From Lentzea jiangxiensis (GTDB lineage Bacteria > Actinomycetota > Actinomycetes > Mycobacteriales > Pseudonocardiaceae), in assembly GCF_900104175.1 (NCBI RefSeq), contig NZ_FNIX01000015.1:115941-179940 (forward strand): a DNA stretch of 64,000 nucleotides, in the 5' to 3' direction. Within the stretch, counting starts at the first letter, position 1, and each line of letters starts with the position of its first letter. Shown in pieces: positions 53,421 through 60,600 of this stretch. Made by a program: the position numbers and the translations under genes. Under the pieces are notes generated by a model that ran no database searches, was not told the DNA's origin, and was given only the letters and a program-made list of their open reading frames with translations.

Positions 53421-53448
53421 GGTTCGTGGCTGAGCGCACCGCGGATTG
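53421..53448 (-). promoter_or_regulatory. SigK-like promoter upstream of dipZ
   Basis: Read on the reverse strand: CAATCC (53448-53443), 16-nt spacer, CGAACC (53426-53421), ending 39 bp before the dipZ ATG. The same arrangement precedes the fasciclin gene. The resemblance to mycobacterial SigK promoters (CCATCC / CGAAT-type) is from memory. Confidence 0.6.
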
Positions 53449-53585
53449 CCTGCGCGGACGAGTGTCCGGCGCGTGGCGGCGATCCGAGCTGATCGTCGAG
53501 TGTGGACTCCCTGCTGCGGCTGCGAGTCGTTCGCGCTGCTCACGAGCGGTTGGCGGACTTGGTGGTAACAGGTCGATAACGAGAC

Positions 53586-53613
53586 CCATCCGTTCGGTCG
53601 ACGGTGGCGAATC
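53586..53613 (+). promoter_or_regulatory. SigK-like promoter upstream of the fasciclin lipoprotein
   Basis: CCATCC at 53586-53591, 16-nt spacer, CGAATC at 53608-53613, 42 bp before the ATG. The -35 hexamer equals what is recalled for mycobacterial SigK targets, and spacing equals that of the dipZ element. Confidence 0.65.
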
Positions 53614-53655
53614 ACCGGTAACAACTACCCGAACACTTCTTGGAGATGTCTCGTC

Positions 53656-54309
53656 ATGAACAAGACCGCCCGCAACACCGTCCTGGCCGTCGGCGCCGCC
53701 TCGCTCGCCCTGTTCGGCGCGGCGTGCGGCTCGGGTGACATGGCCGGCAGCAGCTCCAGCACTGCGCCCACCTCGGCGACGTCGATGGCTCCGTCGTCGC
53801 AGGCGATGGCCGACCCGGCCAAGGACCTCGTCGGTCCCGGTTGTGCCGACTACGCGAAGCAGGTTCCGTCCGGTGCCGGTTCCGTGAGCGGCATGGCCGC
53901 CGACCCGGTTGCCGTCGCGGCGAGCAACAACCCGCTGCTCACGACGCTGGTTGCGGCCGTGTCGGGCAAGCTCAACCCGAAGGTGAACCTGGTCTCGACG
54001 CTCAACGGCGCGGAGTTCACCGTGTTCGCGCCGGTGGACTCGGCGTTCGCGAAGATCGACGCGGCGACGATCGAGAAGCTCAAGACCGACGACGCGTTGC
54101 TGACGAAGATCCTGACCTACCATGTGGTTCCTGGTCAGATCGCGCCGGACAAGATCGCCGGTGACCAGAAGTCGGTGCAGGCCGGTGTGGTGAAGGTGAC
54201 CGGTTCGGGCAACACGCTGAAGGCCAACGACGCCAACGTGGTCTGCGGTGGCGTGAAGACCGCCAACGCCACCGTCTACCTCATCGACTCGGTGCTGATG
54301 CCTGCCTGA
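53656..54309 (+). CDS. Fasciclin-domain lipoprotein (MPT70/MPT83-like)
   Basis: 217 aa. Lipoprotein signal with lipobox LFGAAC (Cys24), a Ser/Thr-rich linker, then a FAS1 domain: NNPLLTTLVAAVSGKLNP, FTVFAPVDSAFAKID (H1 motif), ILTYHVVPGQI (YH motif) and ATVYLIDSVLMPA at the end. This is the MPT70/MPT83 type, a surface or secreted adhesion-like protein. It is divergent from dipZ and has its own SigK-like promoter. Confidence 0.93.
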   Translation: MNKTARNTVLAVGAASLALFGAACGSGDMAGSSSSTAPTSATSMAPSSQAMADPAKDLVGPGCADYAKQVPSGAGSVSGMAADPVAVAASNNPLLTTLVAAVSGKLNPKVNLVSTLNGAEFTVFAPVDSAFAKIDAATIEKLKTDDALLTKILTYHVVPGQIAPDKIAGDQKSVQAGVVKVTGSGNTLKANDANVVCGGVKTANATVYLIDSVLMPA

Positions 54310-54337
54310 CATCTCCAGGGCAGCAGTACCGTGGCTG

Positions 54338-54365
54338 CGGGAACCGCGTTGTGACGCGGTTCCCG
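54338..54365. terminator. Stem-loop after the fasciclin gene
   Basis: CGGGAACCGCGT at 54338-54349, TGTG loop, exact complement at 54354-54365: a 12-bp stem between convergent genes. Confidence 0.9.
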
Positions 54366-54373
54366 GAGTTCCT

Positions 54374-54869
54374 TCACGTCTGCTCGTCGCGAAGTCTGAT
54401 GCGCCACAGGAGGCTTCGTCTTGCGTCGTCGGCTCCGCCGGGTCCCGGCGCCAGTGACGGCGTCGACAAGATCATTCGTGCGCTGGTTCCGCGGAGAATC
54501 GCGGGTGACAGAAACCGGCCGCGCCTGTCCGCCACCGCCATCACGGCCTCCGCCCACGGACGCGCGATCCGCTCAAAGCCCTCCGGGTTGTTGCGCAAGC
54601 GCATCTGGGCGGTGTCCACGAACTCCGACTCGGTGATCACTCCCGCCGGCATCGGTGTCCGCGGCCTCCAGCAGGCCGGCGAAAAAGATCCGTGCGCCGT
54701 CGAGCAGCCGCATCCCTTCGGACGACTCCGGCAAGCGTCCACACGAGGTCATGATGGCGCGGGTCATCTCCTCGAAGTCGGCGACGTCGACCACGCCGTC
54801 CCCGTCGCGGTCGAAGGTGGCGAACCGGGCCGCCATCTTGGCGGCGTAAGCACTCTGCACAGTGGTCAC
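54374..54869 (-). pseudogene. EF-hand calcium-binding protein, frameshifted
   Basis: GTG at 54869 behind AAGGAA. First frame: SAYAAKMAARFATFDRDGDGVVDVADFEE is an EF-hand (DRDGDGVVDVADF loop), continuing to DGARIFFAGLLEAADTDAGG. The second loop should read DTDAGGVITESEF, but the last part (VITESEFVDTAQMRLRNNPEG) is in the next frame; one extra G in the GGCGGGAG run near 54650 explains it. The continued frame ends at 54374 with a degraded third EF-hand (VADRRGRFLSPA). The intact form would be a calerythrin-like protein. Confidence 0.78.
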
Positions 54870-55060
54870 GGACAAAATTCCTTTGGAAGTCGAATGCGCC
54901 GGGCTTCTGAAACGGCTCCGGCGCACCACGTCACAGGCCACGGACCACCTCAATCGCTCCGAAATGCAGGTCCACTCGATCAGGTGGGTGAAGACCGCAC
55001 ATACTCGGCCGAAGACCCGCCGCTCGGTGCACAACCGCACGAACTTCTCGTCGGTGGCGC

Positions 55061-55342
55061 CGCCGTCAACAGGTCATGCAGTGCCTCGATGGTGCCGTTG
55101 TTCTCCTACTTGGCGTAGTAGTCGTAGACGGTCTCGTACGGCAAGAAGTCGTGCGGCAGGTACTCCCACCCGATCCCGGTCCGGCACACGTACAGGATCG
55201 CGTTGACGATCTCCCGTAAGTGGTGCACCCGTGCCGCGGTTTCGGGTCCGCGCCGGACGGCACGCCACGCGGTCAACGTCGGCTCGATCAACGCCCACCG
55301 GGCATCGGTCAGGTCACTGCGATACGCACGCCGAGAACTCAC
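55061..55342 (-). mobile_element. IS5-type transposase remnant, copy 1
   Basis: Reverse-strand frame from 55342: YRSDLTDARWALIEPTL, REIVNAILYVCRTGIGWEYLP, HDFLPYETVYDYYAK, then TAG at 55108-55106 where family members have Trp, then ENNGTIEALHDLL and loss of homology near 55061. Only the first 90 or so of about 270 residues remain. Copy 2 (57.88-58.2 kb) is in the opposite orientation and carries the same stop. Confidence 0.8.
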
Positions 55343-55510
55343 AGTTGATCAACGCTTCAGGTGACCACCACAAACCAAGTTCCCCCATAGCGTGCACTAC
55401 CACTTCTCGGTCTTGCCGGTGGCGTGGGTGTACCAGCTCCCGGAGCTGTTCTGGTGGTATTCGGCCCGATGCGATCTACAGTGGACACAGTCGACGCGCT
55501 GGAGTTGTCT

Positions 55511-56566
55511 TCACGCTGGAGTCGGGTGGGCCTTCATCAGCGTGACGAGGTACTCCTCGGCGGTGTACGGCCGCGACAGCGGTGCTGCCTGGCCCGCCCA
55601 GAGGTTGACGTATTGCGAGTCGCCGCGCGCGGCGGCGGCTCGGCGCAGGGGTTGCATGAGTGCGTTCTGGACCGGGTACGCGGGCACGTTCTCCTCTTCG
55701 GCCACGAGTTCCCGGATCAGCGGGTTGATGATGGCCCGCGCGGGCCGGCCGGAGAAGAGCCGGGTGAGCACGGTGACCCGGGCGTCGGGGCCGGTCAGCG
55801 CCGCTTTGTGGACCGGGCTCGCCCCGGACTGCACGGTCGCCAGAAATCCGGTGCCGATCTGCACGCCCTCGGCACCGAGGGCGAATGCCGCGGTGACGCC
55901 GCGATGGTCGGCGATCCCGCCGGCCGCGACGACCGGGATGTCGACGGCGTCGACGACCTGCGGAACGAGCGAGAACGTGCCGACCAGCGACTCGGCGACC
56001 GGCCGCAGGAACGCGCCCCGATGCCCTCCGGCGTCGCTGCCGGAGGCCACCACGATGTCGAAGCCGGCTGCCTGCACGGCCACCGCCTCGTCGACGGTGG
56101 TGGCGGTGCCGATCGTCACGATGCCGCGGCGACGCGCCTCGGTCACCACCCAGGCCGGCGGCGTGCCCATGACGAAACTGATCACCGGTGGCTGCGCCGC
56201 CAGCAGCGCGTCCACCTGATCGTCGAAGGCGGGCGGCGGCGCGTACGAGCTCGGCGCCGGTATGCCGAGGCGGTCGTAGAGCGGCCGGAGCCGTTCGAAG
56301 TCGGCCGGTGCAAGGCGCAGGACTTCCTCCCCTGGGTGCGGCACCCACAGGTTCACGTTGAACGGCCGGTTTCCAGGGATCGCCGCCTTCAGTTCGGCGA
56401 CGAGGGCCGTGATGGCGCCGGGGTCCAGATGGTGCGCCCCGAACGAACCGAGACCGCCGGCACCGCTCACCGCGGCGGCGAGGGCGACGCTCGACAGCCC
56501 GCCGCCGAACGGACCTTGGATGATCGGGAGGTCGGTGCCGAGCAGGCGGACAAGTCGGGTGCTCAT
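55511..56566 (-). CDS. Nitronate monooxygenase (2-nitropropane dioxygenase family)
   Basis: 351 aa, ATG at 56566 overlapping the flavodoxin gene stop. FMN-binding TIM barrel: LPIIQGPFGGGLSSVALAAAVS, FNVNLWVP, ISFVMGTPPAWVV, IVVASGSDAGGHRGAF and PVVAAGGIADHRGVTAAFALGAEGVQIGTGFLA (shortened motif of phosphate binding). It would oxidise alkyl nitronates or act as a quinone reductase. With the flavodoxin-like gene it forms a two-gene redox operon divergent from a TetR regulator. Confidence 0.9.
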   Translation of the reverse strand: MSTRLVRLLGTDLPIIQGPFGGGLSSVALAAAVSGAGGLGSFGAHHLDPGAITALVAELKAAIPGNRPFNVNLWVPHPGEEVLRLAPADFERLRPLYDRLGIPAPSSYAPPPAFDDQVDALLAAQPPVISFVMGTPPAWVVTEARRRGIVTIGTATTVDEAVAVQAAGFDIVVASGSDAGGHRGAFLRPVAESLVGTFSLVPQVVDAVDIPVVAAGGIADHRGVTAAFALGAEGVQIGTGFLATVQSGASPVHKAALTGPDARVTVLTRLFSGRPARAIINPLIRELVAEEENVPAYPVQNALMQPLRRAAAARGDSQYVNLWAGQAAPLSRPYTAEEYLVTLMKAHPTPA

Positions 56567-57159
56567 GCCGCACCGACCAGTCGTCCCTGGCGCATCTGGA
56601 CGGCGACTTGGGCGACCCGGCGACCGAGGTGCTCGGCGGTGCGCAGGTCGGCCGTGGGCGGCGCGTCGTCCGGGCCGGCGTCGGAGGGCGCCTGCGCCAT
56701 CGCGCCGAGGAAGCCGCCCAGCCGGTTGAGGTCATCCACCTCGCCGGTGGTGCTGTAGAGCCAGCCGGGAGGCAGGCCCAGCGAGACCCAGTGCATGCCG
56801 TGCTGAGCAGAGAACACGGTCAGCGACGACAGGGTGTTCAGCTTGTCGCCGTTGACACCGGCGGACGTGGTGAACCCGGCGGCGAGCTTGTCGCGCCAGC
56901 CCTGCCGCGCCCAGACCTGGCCGCTGGCCTCGGCGAAGGCCTGGAAGACAGCGGACTGGCTACCCATGTAGGTGGGGGTGCCGAAGATGATGGCCTCGGC
57001 GTCGGCGAGCGCCTGCCACAGCGGTTCGTCGAGCACGGCAACGTTGCGCAGATCGGCGTGGACACCGGGAACGGACTCCGCACCCGACGCGACGGCCTGT
57101 GCCTGGCGGGCCGTGTGGCCATAGCCGCTGTGGTACGCGATGACGACACTGATCGACAT
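56563..57159 (-). CDS. Flavodoxin-like NAD(P)H:quinone reductase (WrbA-like)
   Basis: 198 aa, ATG at 57159 behind AAGGAGGGCAC. FMN-phosphate loop VVIAYHSGYGHTARQA, then AEAIIFGTPTYMGSQSAVF, FTTSAGVNGDKLNTL and the final helix. This is the flavodoxin fold of the WrbA/NQO type, transferring two electrons to quinones. Coupled to the nitronate monooxygenase (ATGA) and divergent from TetR. Confidence 0.88.
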   Translation of the reverse strand: MSISVVIAYHSGYGHTARQAQAVASGAESVPGVHADLRNVAVLDEPLWQALADAEAIIFGTPTYMGSQSAVFQAFAEASGQVWARQGWRDKLAAGFTTSAGVNGDKLNTLSSLTVFSAQHGMHWVSLGLPPGWLYSTTGEVDDLNRLGGFLGAMAQAPSDAGPDDAPPTADLRTAEHLGRRVAQVAVQMRQGRLVGAA

Positions 57160-57200
57160 GTGCCCTCCTTCCAAGAGGTGATGCGCCGACCGTAGACGAC

Positions 57201-57225
57201 CGGTCAACTAAAAGCTAGTTGACCG
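57201..57225. promoter_or_regulatory. TetR operator palindrome
   Basis: CGGTCAACTA-AAAGC-TAGTTGACCG: 10-bp perfect arms with a 5-nt spacer, located between the flavodoxin start (57159) and the TetR start (57243). Followed by a TATACT at 57230-57235. It probably controls both directions. Confidence 0.85.
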
Positions 57226-57242
57226 CCCGTATACTCGTCGTC

Positions 57243-57839
57243 ATGGGCCGCATCAGTACCGCTCGTGACCGGCTGCTCGACAGCGCCTGTGAACTCATGA
57301 ACATCCGTGGCTATGCGGCCATCGGCGTGGCCGAGATCTGTGCCCGGGCCGACGTCCGCAAGGGCAGCTTCTACCACTTCTTCGAGTCCAAGCAGGCGCT
57401 CACCGTCGAGGTGGTCGACACCCACTGGCAGGCACAACGGGTTGCCTGGCACGAGCGCCTCACCGGACCGGAACCAGCTTCGGAACGCCTCCAGCGACTC
57501 ATCGCCTGGCTCGTCGAGACACAACGGGAAGCGTGGCAAGTCTCCGGCAGGGTCGGCGGGTGCCTGCTGGGCAACCTCGCGGCGGAACTCAGCGATCAGG
57601 AAGCCGACGTCCAGAAACGACTCACCAGCGCCTTCGACGAACAGACCGAGCTCGTCCACACCACACTCATCGACGGCGCCCAAGACGGCAGCATCGCACC
57701 CGCCTACGCGGACTGGGCCACCGCACGGGCCGTGGTCGCGCACGTCGAAGGCGCCGTACTCCTGGCCAAACTCGCCGGCAACCTGAGATCGCTCGACGAT
57801 CTGTGGCCGCACGTACGACGCCTCGTCAGGCTTGACTAA
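57243..57839 (+). CDS. TetR/AcrR-family repressor
   Basis: 198 aa, ATG at 57243 (in-frame start at 57219 would lie in the operator). HTH: TARDRLLDSACELMNIRGYAAIG then VAEICARADVRKGSFYHFFESKQAL. The rest is a helical ligand-binding domain with GGCLLGNLAAELSD, the TetR_C_16-like pattern seen in electrophile-sensing repressors. It presumably represses the divergent quinone-reductase/nitronate monooxygenase pair. Confidence 0.92.
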   Translation: MGRISTARDRLLDSACELMNIRGYAAIGVAEICARADVRKGSFYHFFESKQALTVEVVDTHWQAQRVAWHERLTGPEPASERLQRLIAWLVETQREAWQVSGRVGGCLLGNLAAELSDQEADVQKRLTSAFDEQTELVHTTLIDGAQDGSIAPAYADWATARAVVAHVEGAVLLAKLAGNLRSLDDLWPHVRRLVRLD

Positions 57840-57878
57840 CCGCCCGACGAGGCGAGCCGGTAGCGCGAGGGCGTCAGC

Positions 57879-58205
57879 TGACCACGGGAGATCGTCAACG
57901 CGATCCTGTACGTGTGCCGGACCGGGATTGGGTGGGGGAGTACCTGCCGCACGACTTCCTGCCGTACGAGACCGCCCACGACTACTACACCAAGTAGGAG
58001 ACCGACGGCACCACCGAGGCACTGCACGACCTGTTGCGCGGCAAGGTTCGTACTGCCGCCGGGCGCGAAACAGCTCCCACGGCCGCGATCCCGGACTCGC
58101 AGAGCGTGAAGACGTCCTGCAATGTCAACGAATTCAGTCAGGGCCTCGACGCGGGCAAGAAGATCAAGGGCCGTAAGCGGCACATCGCCACCGACGCACC
58201 GGCGG
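57879..58205 (+). mobile_element. IS5-type transposase remnant, copy 2
   Basis: Forward strand: REIVNAILYVCRTGIGW, one frameshift (extra base in GGGTGGGGGAG), EYLPHDFLPYETAHDYYTK, a TAG at 57995-57997 at the same site as in copy 1, then ETDGTTEALHDLLRGKVRTA, PDSQSVKTSCNVNEF (DSQSVKTS is the first DDE motif region) and GKKIKGRKRHIATDA. The N-terminus and the C-terminal half are missing. It faces copy 1 in inverted orientation 2.5 kb away. Confidence 0.82.
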
Positions 58206-58322
58206 TTTGCCCGTGTCGGGGATCCGGAAGTGGTAGGAAGCACCGAACTCCACGTGGACGGTGGTGGCAGCGCGCCGTACCGGTCGCCCCCTTGCCCGCG
58301 CCCCGGACGGTGATCCGCATCC

Positions 58323-58577
58323 CAGGGCACGTTCTATACCCGGTTCGACGAGATCGTCCTGCTCAGTGTGCCCTTGGCGGTGGTACTCGACCGTGCCCGC
58401 GACACCAACCTCTTCGGGAAAACCACCGAGGAACGCGAACGGATCATGGCAGACACAACCGGGATCGAGCCGCTGCTCCGGTCATCGACCACCATCGAAA
58501 TCGACACTCGGAAATCACTCACCGAAGTGGTGGACCAACTGGCAACGCTCGCCGGTCCACCGCCATCCCATCGCTGA
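58323..58577 (+). pseudogene. C-terminal fragment of a small P-loop kinase (adenylate-kinase-like)
   Basis: The open segment begins QGTFYTRFDEIVLLSVP, then FGKTTEERERIMADTTGIEPLL and IEIDTRKSLTEVVDQL, and stops at 58577. This is the lid and C-terminal part of AAA_18/shikimate-kinase-like nucleotide kinases. The P-loop half is absent because the IS remnant lies immediately upstream. A 69-codon frame from GTG 58368 is unlikely to be functional. Confidence 0.7.
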
Positions 58578-58625
58578 CCGTTCAGATCACACTGTGCGGT
58601 TGTCGTACTAGATGCTGTGGGCCGC

Positions 58626-59015
58626 TTATCCCTCGGTACAGGCACTCTCACGTGCCCGTACCGAGGGCTCGGGGCGATCTGCGAGCTTGAGCCAGACGAC
58701 ACCGCCGATGATCACGGCTAGCCACCCCGTCTTGGCGGGTGTGAGAGTTTCGTCGAAGAAGACCGGGCCGAGCAGCGCGGCTCCGACGGCGCCGATTCCG
58801 GCCCAGACGGCGTAACCGATGCTGACGTCGATGGTGCGCAGAGCGAGGCTGAGCGCCCAGAGGGTCAGCAGGAAGAAGACCACGGCCACGATCGACCACG
58901 ACCAGACGGAAAAGCCGTGGCTGCCGCCCACGGAGAGCGCGTAGCCGATCTCGAAGACGCCGGCCAGGAGCAGGGTGAGCCAGGCGGTACGGGAGTTGTG
59001 GGGCTGTGTCGTCAT
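58626..59015 (-). CDS. SMR-family multidrug efflux protein, subunit 2
   Basis: 129 aa, ATG behind GAAGG. Four TM helices: AWLTLLLAGVFEIGYALSVG carries the essential membrane Glu, then SWSIVAVVFFLLTLWALSLAL, SIGYAVWAGIGAVGAALLG and GWLAVIIGGVVWLKLA. The YAVWAGIG motif is conserved in SMR proteins. Two adjacent SMR genes of similar size usually form a paired heterodimer (EbrAB-like). Confidence 0.9.
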   Translation of the reverse strand: MTTQPHNSRTAWLTLLLAGVFEIGYALSVGGSHGFSVWSWSIVAVVFFLLTLWALSLALRTIDVSIGYAVWAGIGAVGAALLGPVFFDETLTPAKTGWLAVIIGGVVWLKLADRPEPSVRARESACTEG

Positions 59016-59053
59016 TTCGTTTCCTTCAAGCGAGTCAGGGTTGGGGCAACGAG

Positions 59054-59374
59054 TCATGCGACGCTGGTGAGTTGCAGGCCAACGACGCCGCCGATGACCA
59101 TCGCGATGCCGACGGCTTTGCGCCACGTGAGCCGCTGCCCGAACACCAGGGCACCGAGCACGGTGATGCCGACTCCGGCGAGCGAGGTCCACAGGGCGTA
59201 GCCGACTCCGACTTCGAAGGTGAGCAGGGCGCGGCTGAGGAAGTAGGTGGCGAGTCCGCCGGTGAGGAGCGTGGCTGCGGTCCAGCCGCGGTGAGTGAAG
59301 CCTTGAGCCTTGCCCGCGCAGATCGCCACGGCTGTCTCGAAGGCGATGGCGATGGCGAGGTAGAGCCAGTGCAT
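59054..59374 (-). CDS. SMR-family multidrug efflux protein, subunit 1
   Basis: 106 aa, ATG at 59374. LYLAIAIAFETAVAICAGKAQGF has the conserved Glu; then ATLLTGGLATYFLSRALL, GYALWTSLAGVGITVLG (the YALW motif) and AVGIAMVIGGVVGLQL. It starts 10 bp after the deaminase stop and ends 38 bp before the second SMR gene, so the operon runs DsbA, deaminase, SMR, SMR. Confidence 0.9.
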   Translation of the reverse strand: MHWLYLAIAIAFETAVAICAGKAQGFTHRGWTAATLLTGGLATYFLSRALLTFEVGVGYALWTSLAGVGITVLGALVFGQRLTWRKAVGIAMVIGGVVGLQLTSVA

Positions 59375-59384
59375 GGGGTTCCTT

Positions 59385-59888
59385 TCAGAGGGCAGAGGCG
59401 TTGCCTGTCGGGAGCGGAAGGTTGTGACGTCGCAGAAAGTGGGCGAAGGGGGCGAGGTGCTCGCGGACCGGCCGGTGTTCAGCCCGATCACGGAGCGACT
59501 TCTGAGCCGCGGTCGGCGCCGCGTCACTGCGGTAGTCGAAGCCCCAGGTGGCGGCGGTGTCCTGGTCGACGGCGTAGATGACGTGCTGAATGCCATGGTC
59601 GGCGGCGAACCGGTAGCACAGGAGGCAGGGTTCGCCGGTGGCCAGCAGAGTCGCGCCTTCCAGGAGTGCTGGTCCGAGTTCGGCCGCAAGCGTGCGGATG
59701 GCCACGATTTCGGCGTGTGCAGTGGGGTCACCGGTATGGCGGACCTCGTTCACGCCGTAAGCCGATACCTGGCCGCTCGTGGTGACGACCACGCCGACAA
59801 ACGGCAGCCCGCCCTGCTCGACGTGGTCGCGGGCGTAGGTGACGGCATCGCTGAGTAGTTGGTCCAGGTCGATGTCATCGGAGTTCAT
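59385..59888 (-). CDS. Cytidine/deoxycytidylate deaminase-type zinc enzyme
   Basis: 167 aa, ATG at 59888 overlapping the DsbA stop (ATGA). Zinc and catalytic motifs are PTAHAEIVAIR (His58, Glu60) and GEPCLLCYRFA (Cys88, Cys91), the guanine/tRNA-adenosine deaminase-like arrangement (PCxxC). The C-terminal extension of 50 residues (after TWGFDYRSDAA) is not typical of tRNA deaminases. It may act on a nucleoside, base or drug; its co-transcription with efflux genes suggests detoxification, but this is inference. Confidence 0.85.
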   Translation of the reverse strand: MNSDDIDLDQLLSDAVTYARDHVEQGGLPFVGVVVTTSGQVSAYGVNEVRHTGDPTAHAEIVAIRTLAAELGPALLEGATLLATGEPCLLCYRFAADHGIQHVIYAVDQDTAATWGFDYRSDAAPTAAQKSLRDRAEHRPVREHLAPFAHFLRRHNLPLPTGNASAL

Positions 59889-60493
59889 GCGACGGACCTG
59901 GTGGTGTGGTCGTCGAGTGCGCGAACGATCATGTCCTCGGTCGCTACACCCTCGATCCTTCTGGAGCCGATGACGATGGTCGGCACGACCTGGATGCCCT
60001 GATGAACGGATTCCTCCAGGGCCACCCGGTGCCGCAGGGCGTAGGTGTCGTCGTCCAGTGCGCTGAGGTAGCCGGCGGTGTCCAAGCCGACGTCGGCGGC
60101 GAGGTCGGCCAGTGTCTCCCGGTTGCCGATGTCCCGGTCTTCCTGGAAGAAGGCCGTCATGACGCGGCGGTGGTATGCGTGGGCGACGCCTTGGTCGGCC
60201 GCGTAGAGGCTGCCGCGGAAAGCGGCTGCGGTGTAGGGCTGTGGCGAGATGGACGGCAAGGTCATCGGGACCTGGTGACGGCGTGCCATCGGGTAGACGG
60301 CTCGTGCCCAGATGTCGGGCAGATAGGGCTCTTCCGGTCGCAAGGTCGGCATCGGGTAGGGCCGAAGCTCGTGTGCGTGGTGAACGACCTCGACATCGCT
60401 GCGACCGGAGATGGCGCGCTCGATGAGCTCGTCGGCGATCAGGCAGAACGGGCAGACGTAGTCCGACCACACATGGATCTTTTGCATGGACAT
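59885..60493 (-). CDS. DsbA-family (FrnE-like) thiol oxidoreductase
   Basis: 202 aa. IHVWSDYVCPFCLIADELIERA has the CPFC active site near residue 14; the C-terminal VVPTIVIGSRRIEGVA has the cis-Pro loop. There is no signal peptide, so it is cytoplasmic, as in FrnE and 2-hydroxychromene isomerase-like proteins. It is the first gene of a four-gene operon divergent from a MerR regulator. Confidence 0.88.
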   Translation of the reverse strand: MSMQKIHVWSDYVCPFCLIADELIERAISGRSDVEVVHHAHELRPYPMPTLRPEEPYLPDIWARAVYPMARRHQVPMTLPSISPQPYTAAAFRGSLYAADQGVAHAYHRRVMTAFFQEDRDIGNRETLADLAADVGLDTAGYLSALDDDTYALRHRVALEESVHQGIQVVPTIVIGSRRIEGVATEDMIVRALDDHTTRSVA

Positions 60494-60543
60494 CTCCTCG
60501 TAGGCATCGCGCTTGGGCGGCGCGGTCCCACAAGGGTCGAACT

Positions 60544-60566
60544 TGACACCAATGTCAGATGCAAGA
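60544..60566. promoter_or_regulatory. MerR-type operator/promoter
   Basis: TTGACACCAATGTCAGATGCAAG: a TGACA-CCAA-TGTCA dyad sits inside an element beginning with TTGACA, between the divergent DsbA and MerR starts. This fits the spacing-sensitive promoters controlled by MerR-type activators. Confidence 0.7.
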
Positions 60567-60600
60567 CTCAGCAGGGGGCCAAGGCAGGCAAGGAGGAGTC

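Noticed and set aside
51313..54312. Reverse frame of 999 codons including the thioredoxin sequence
   Set aside because: Only the last 112 codons are real; the rest is the shadow of dipZ and the fasciclin gene.
55392..56219. Forward 275-codon frame opposite nitronate monooxygenase
   Set aside because: Antisense to a gene with complete FMN-barrel motifs; no ribosome-binding site.
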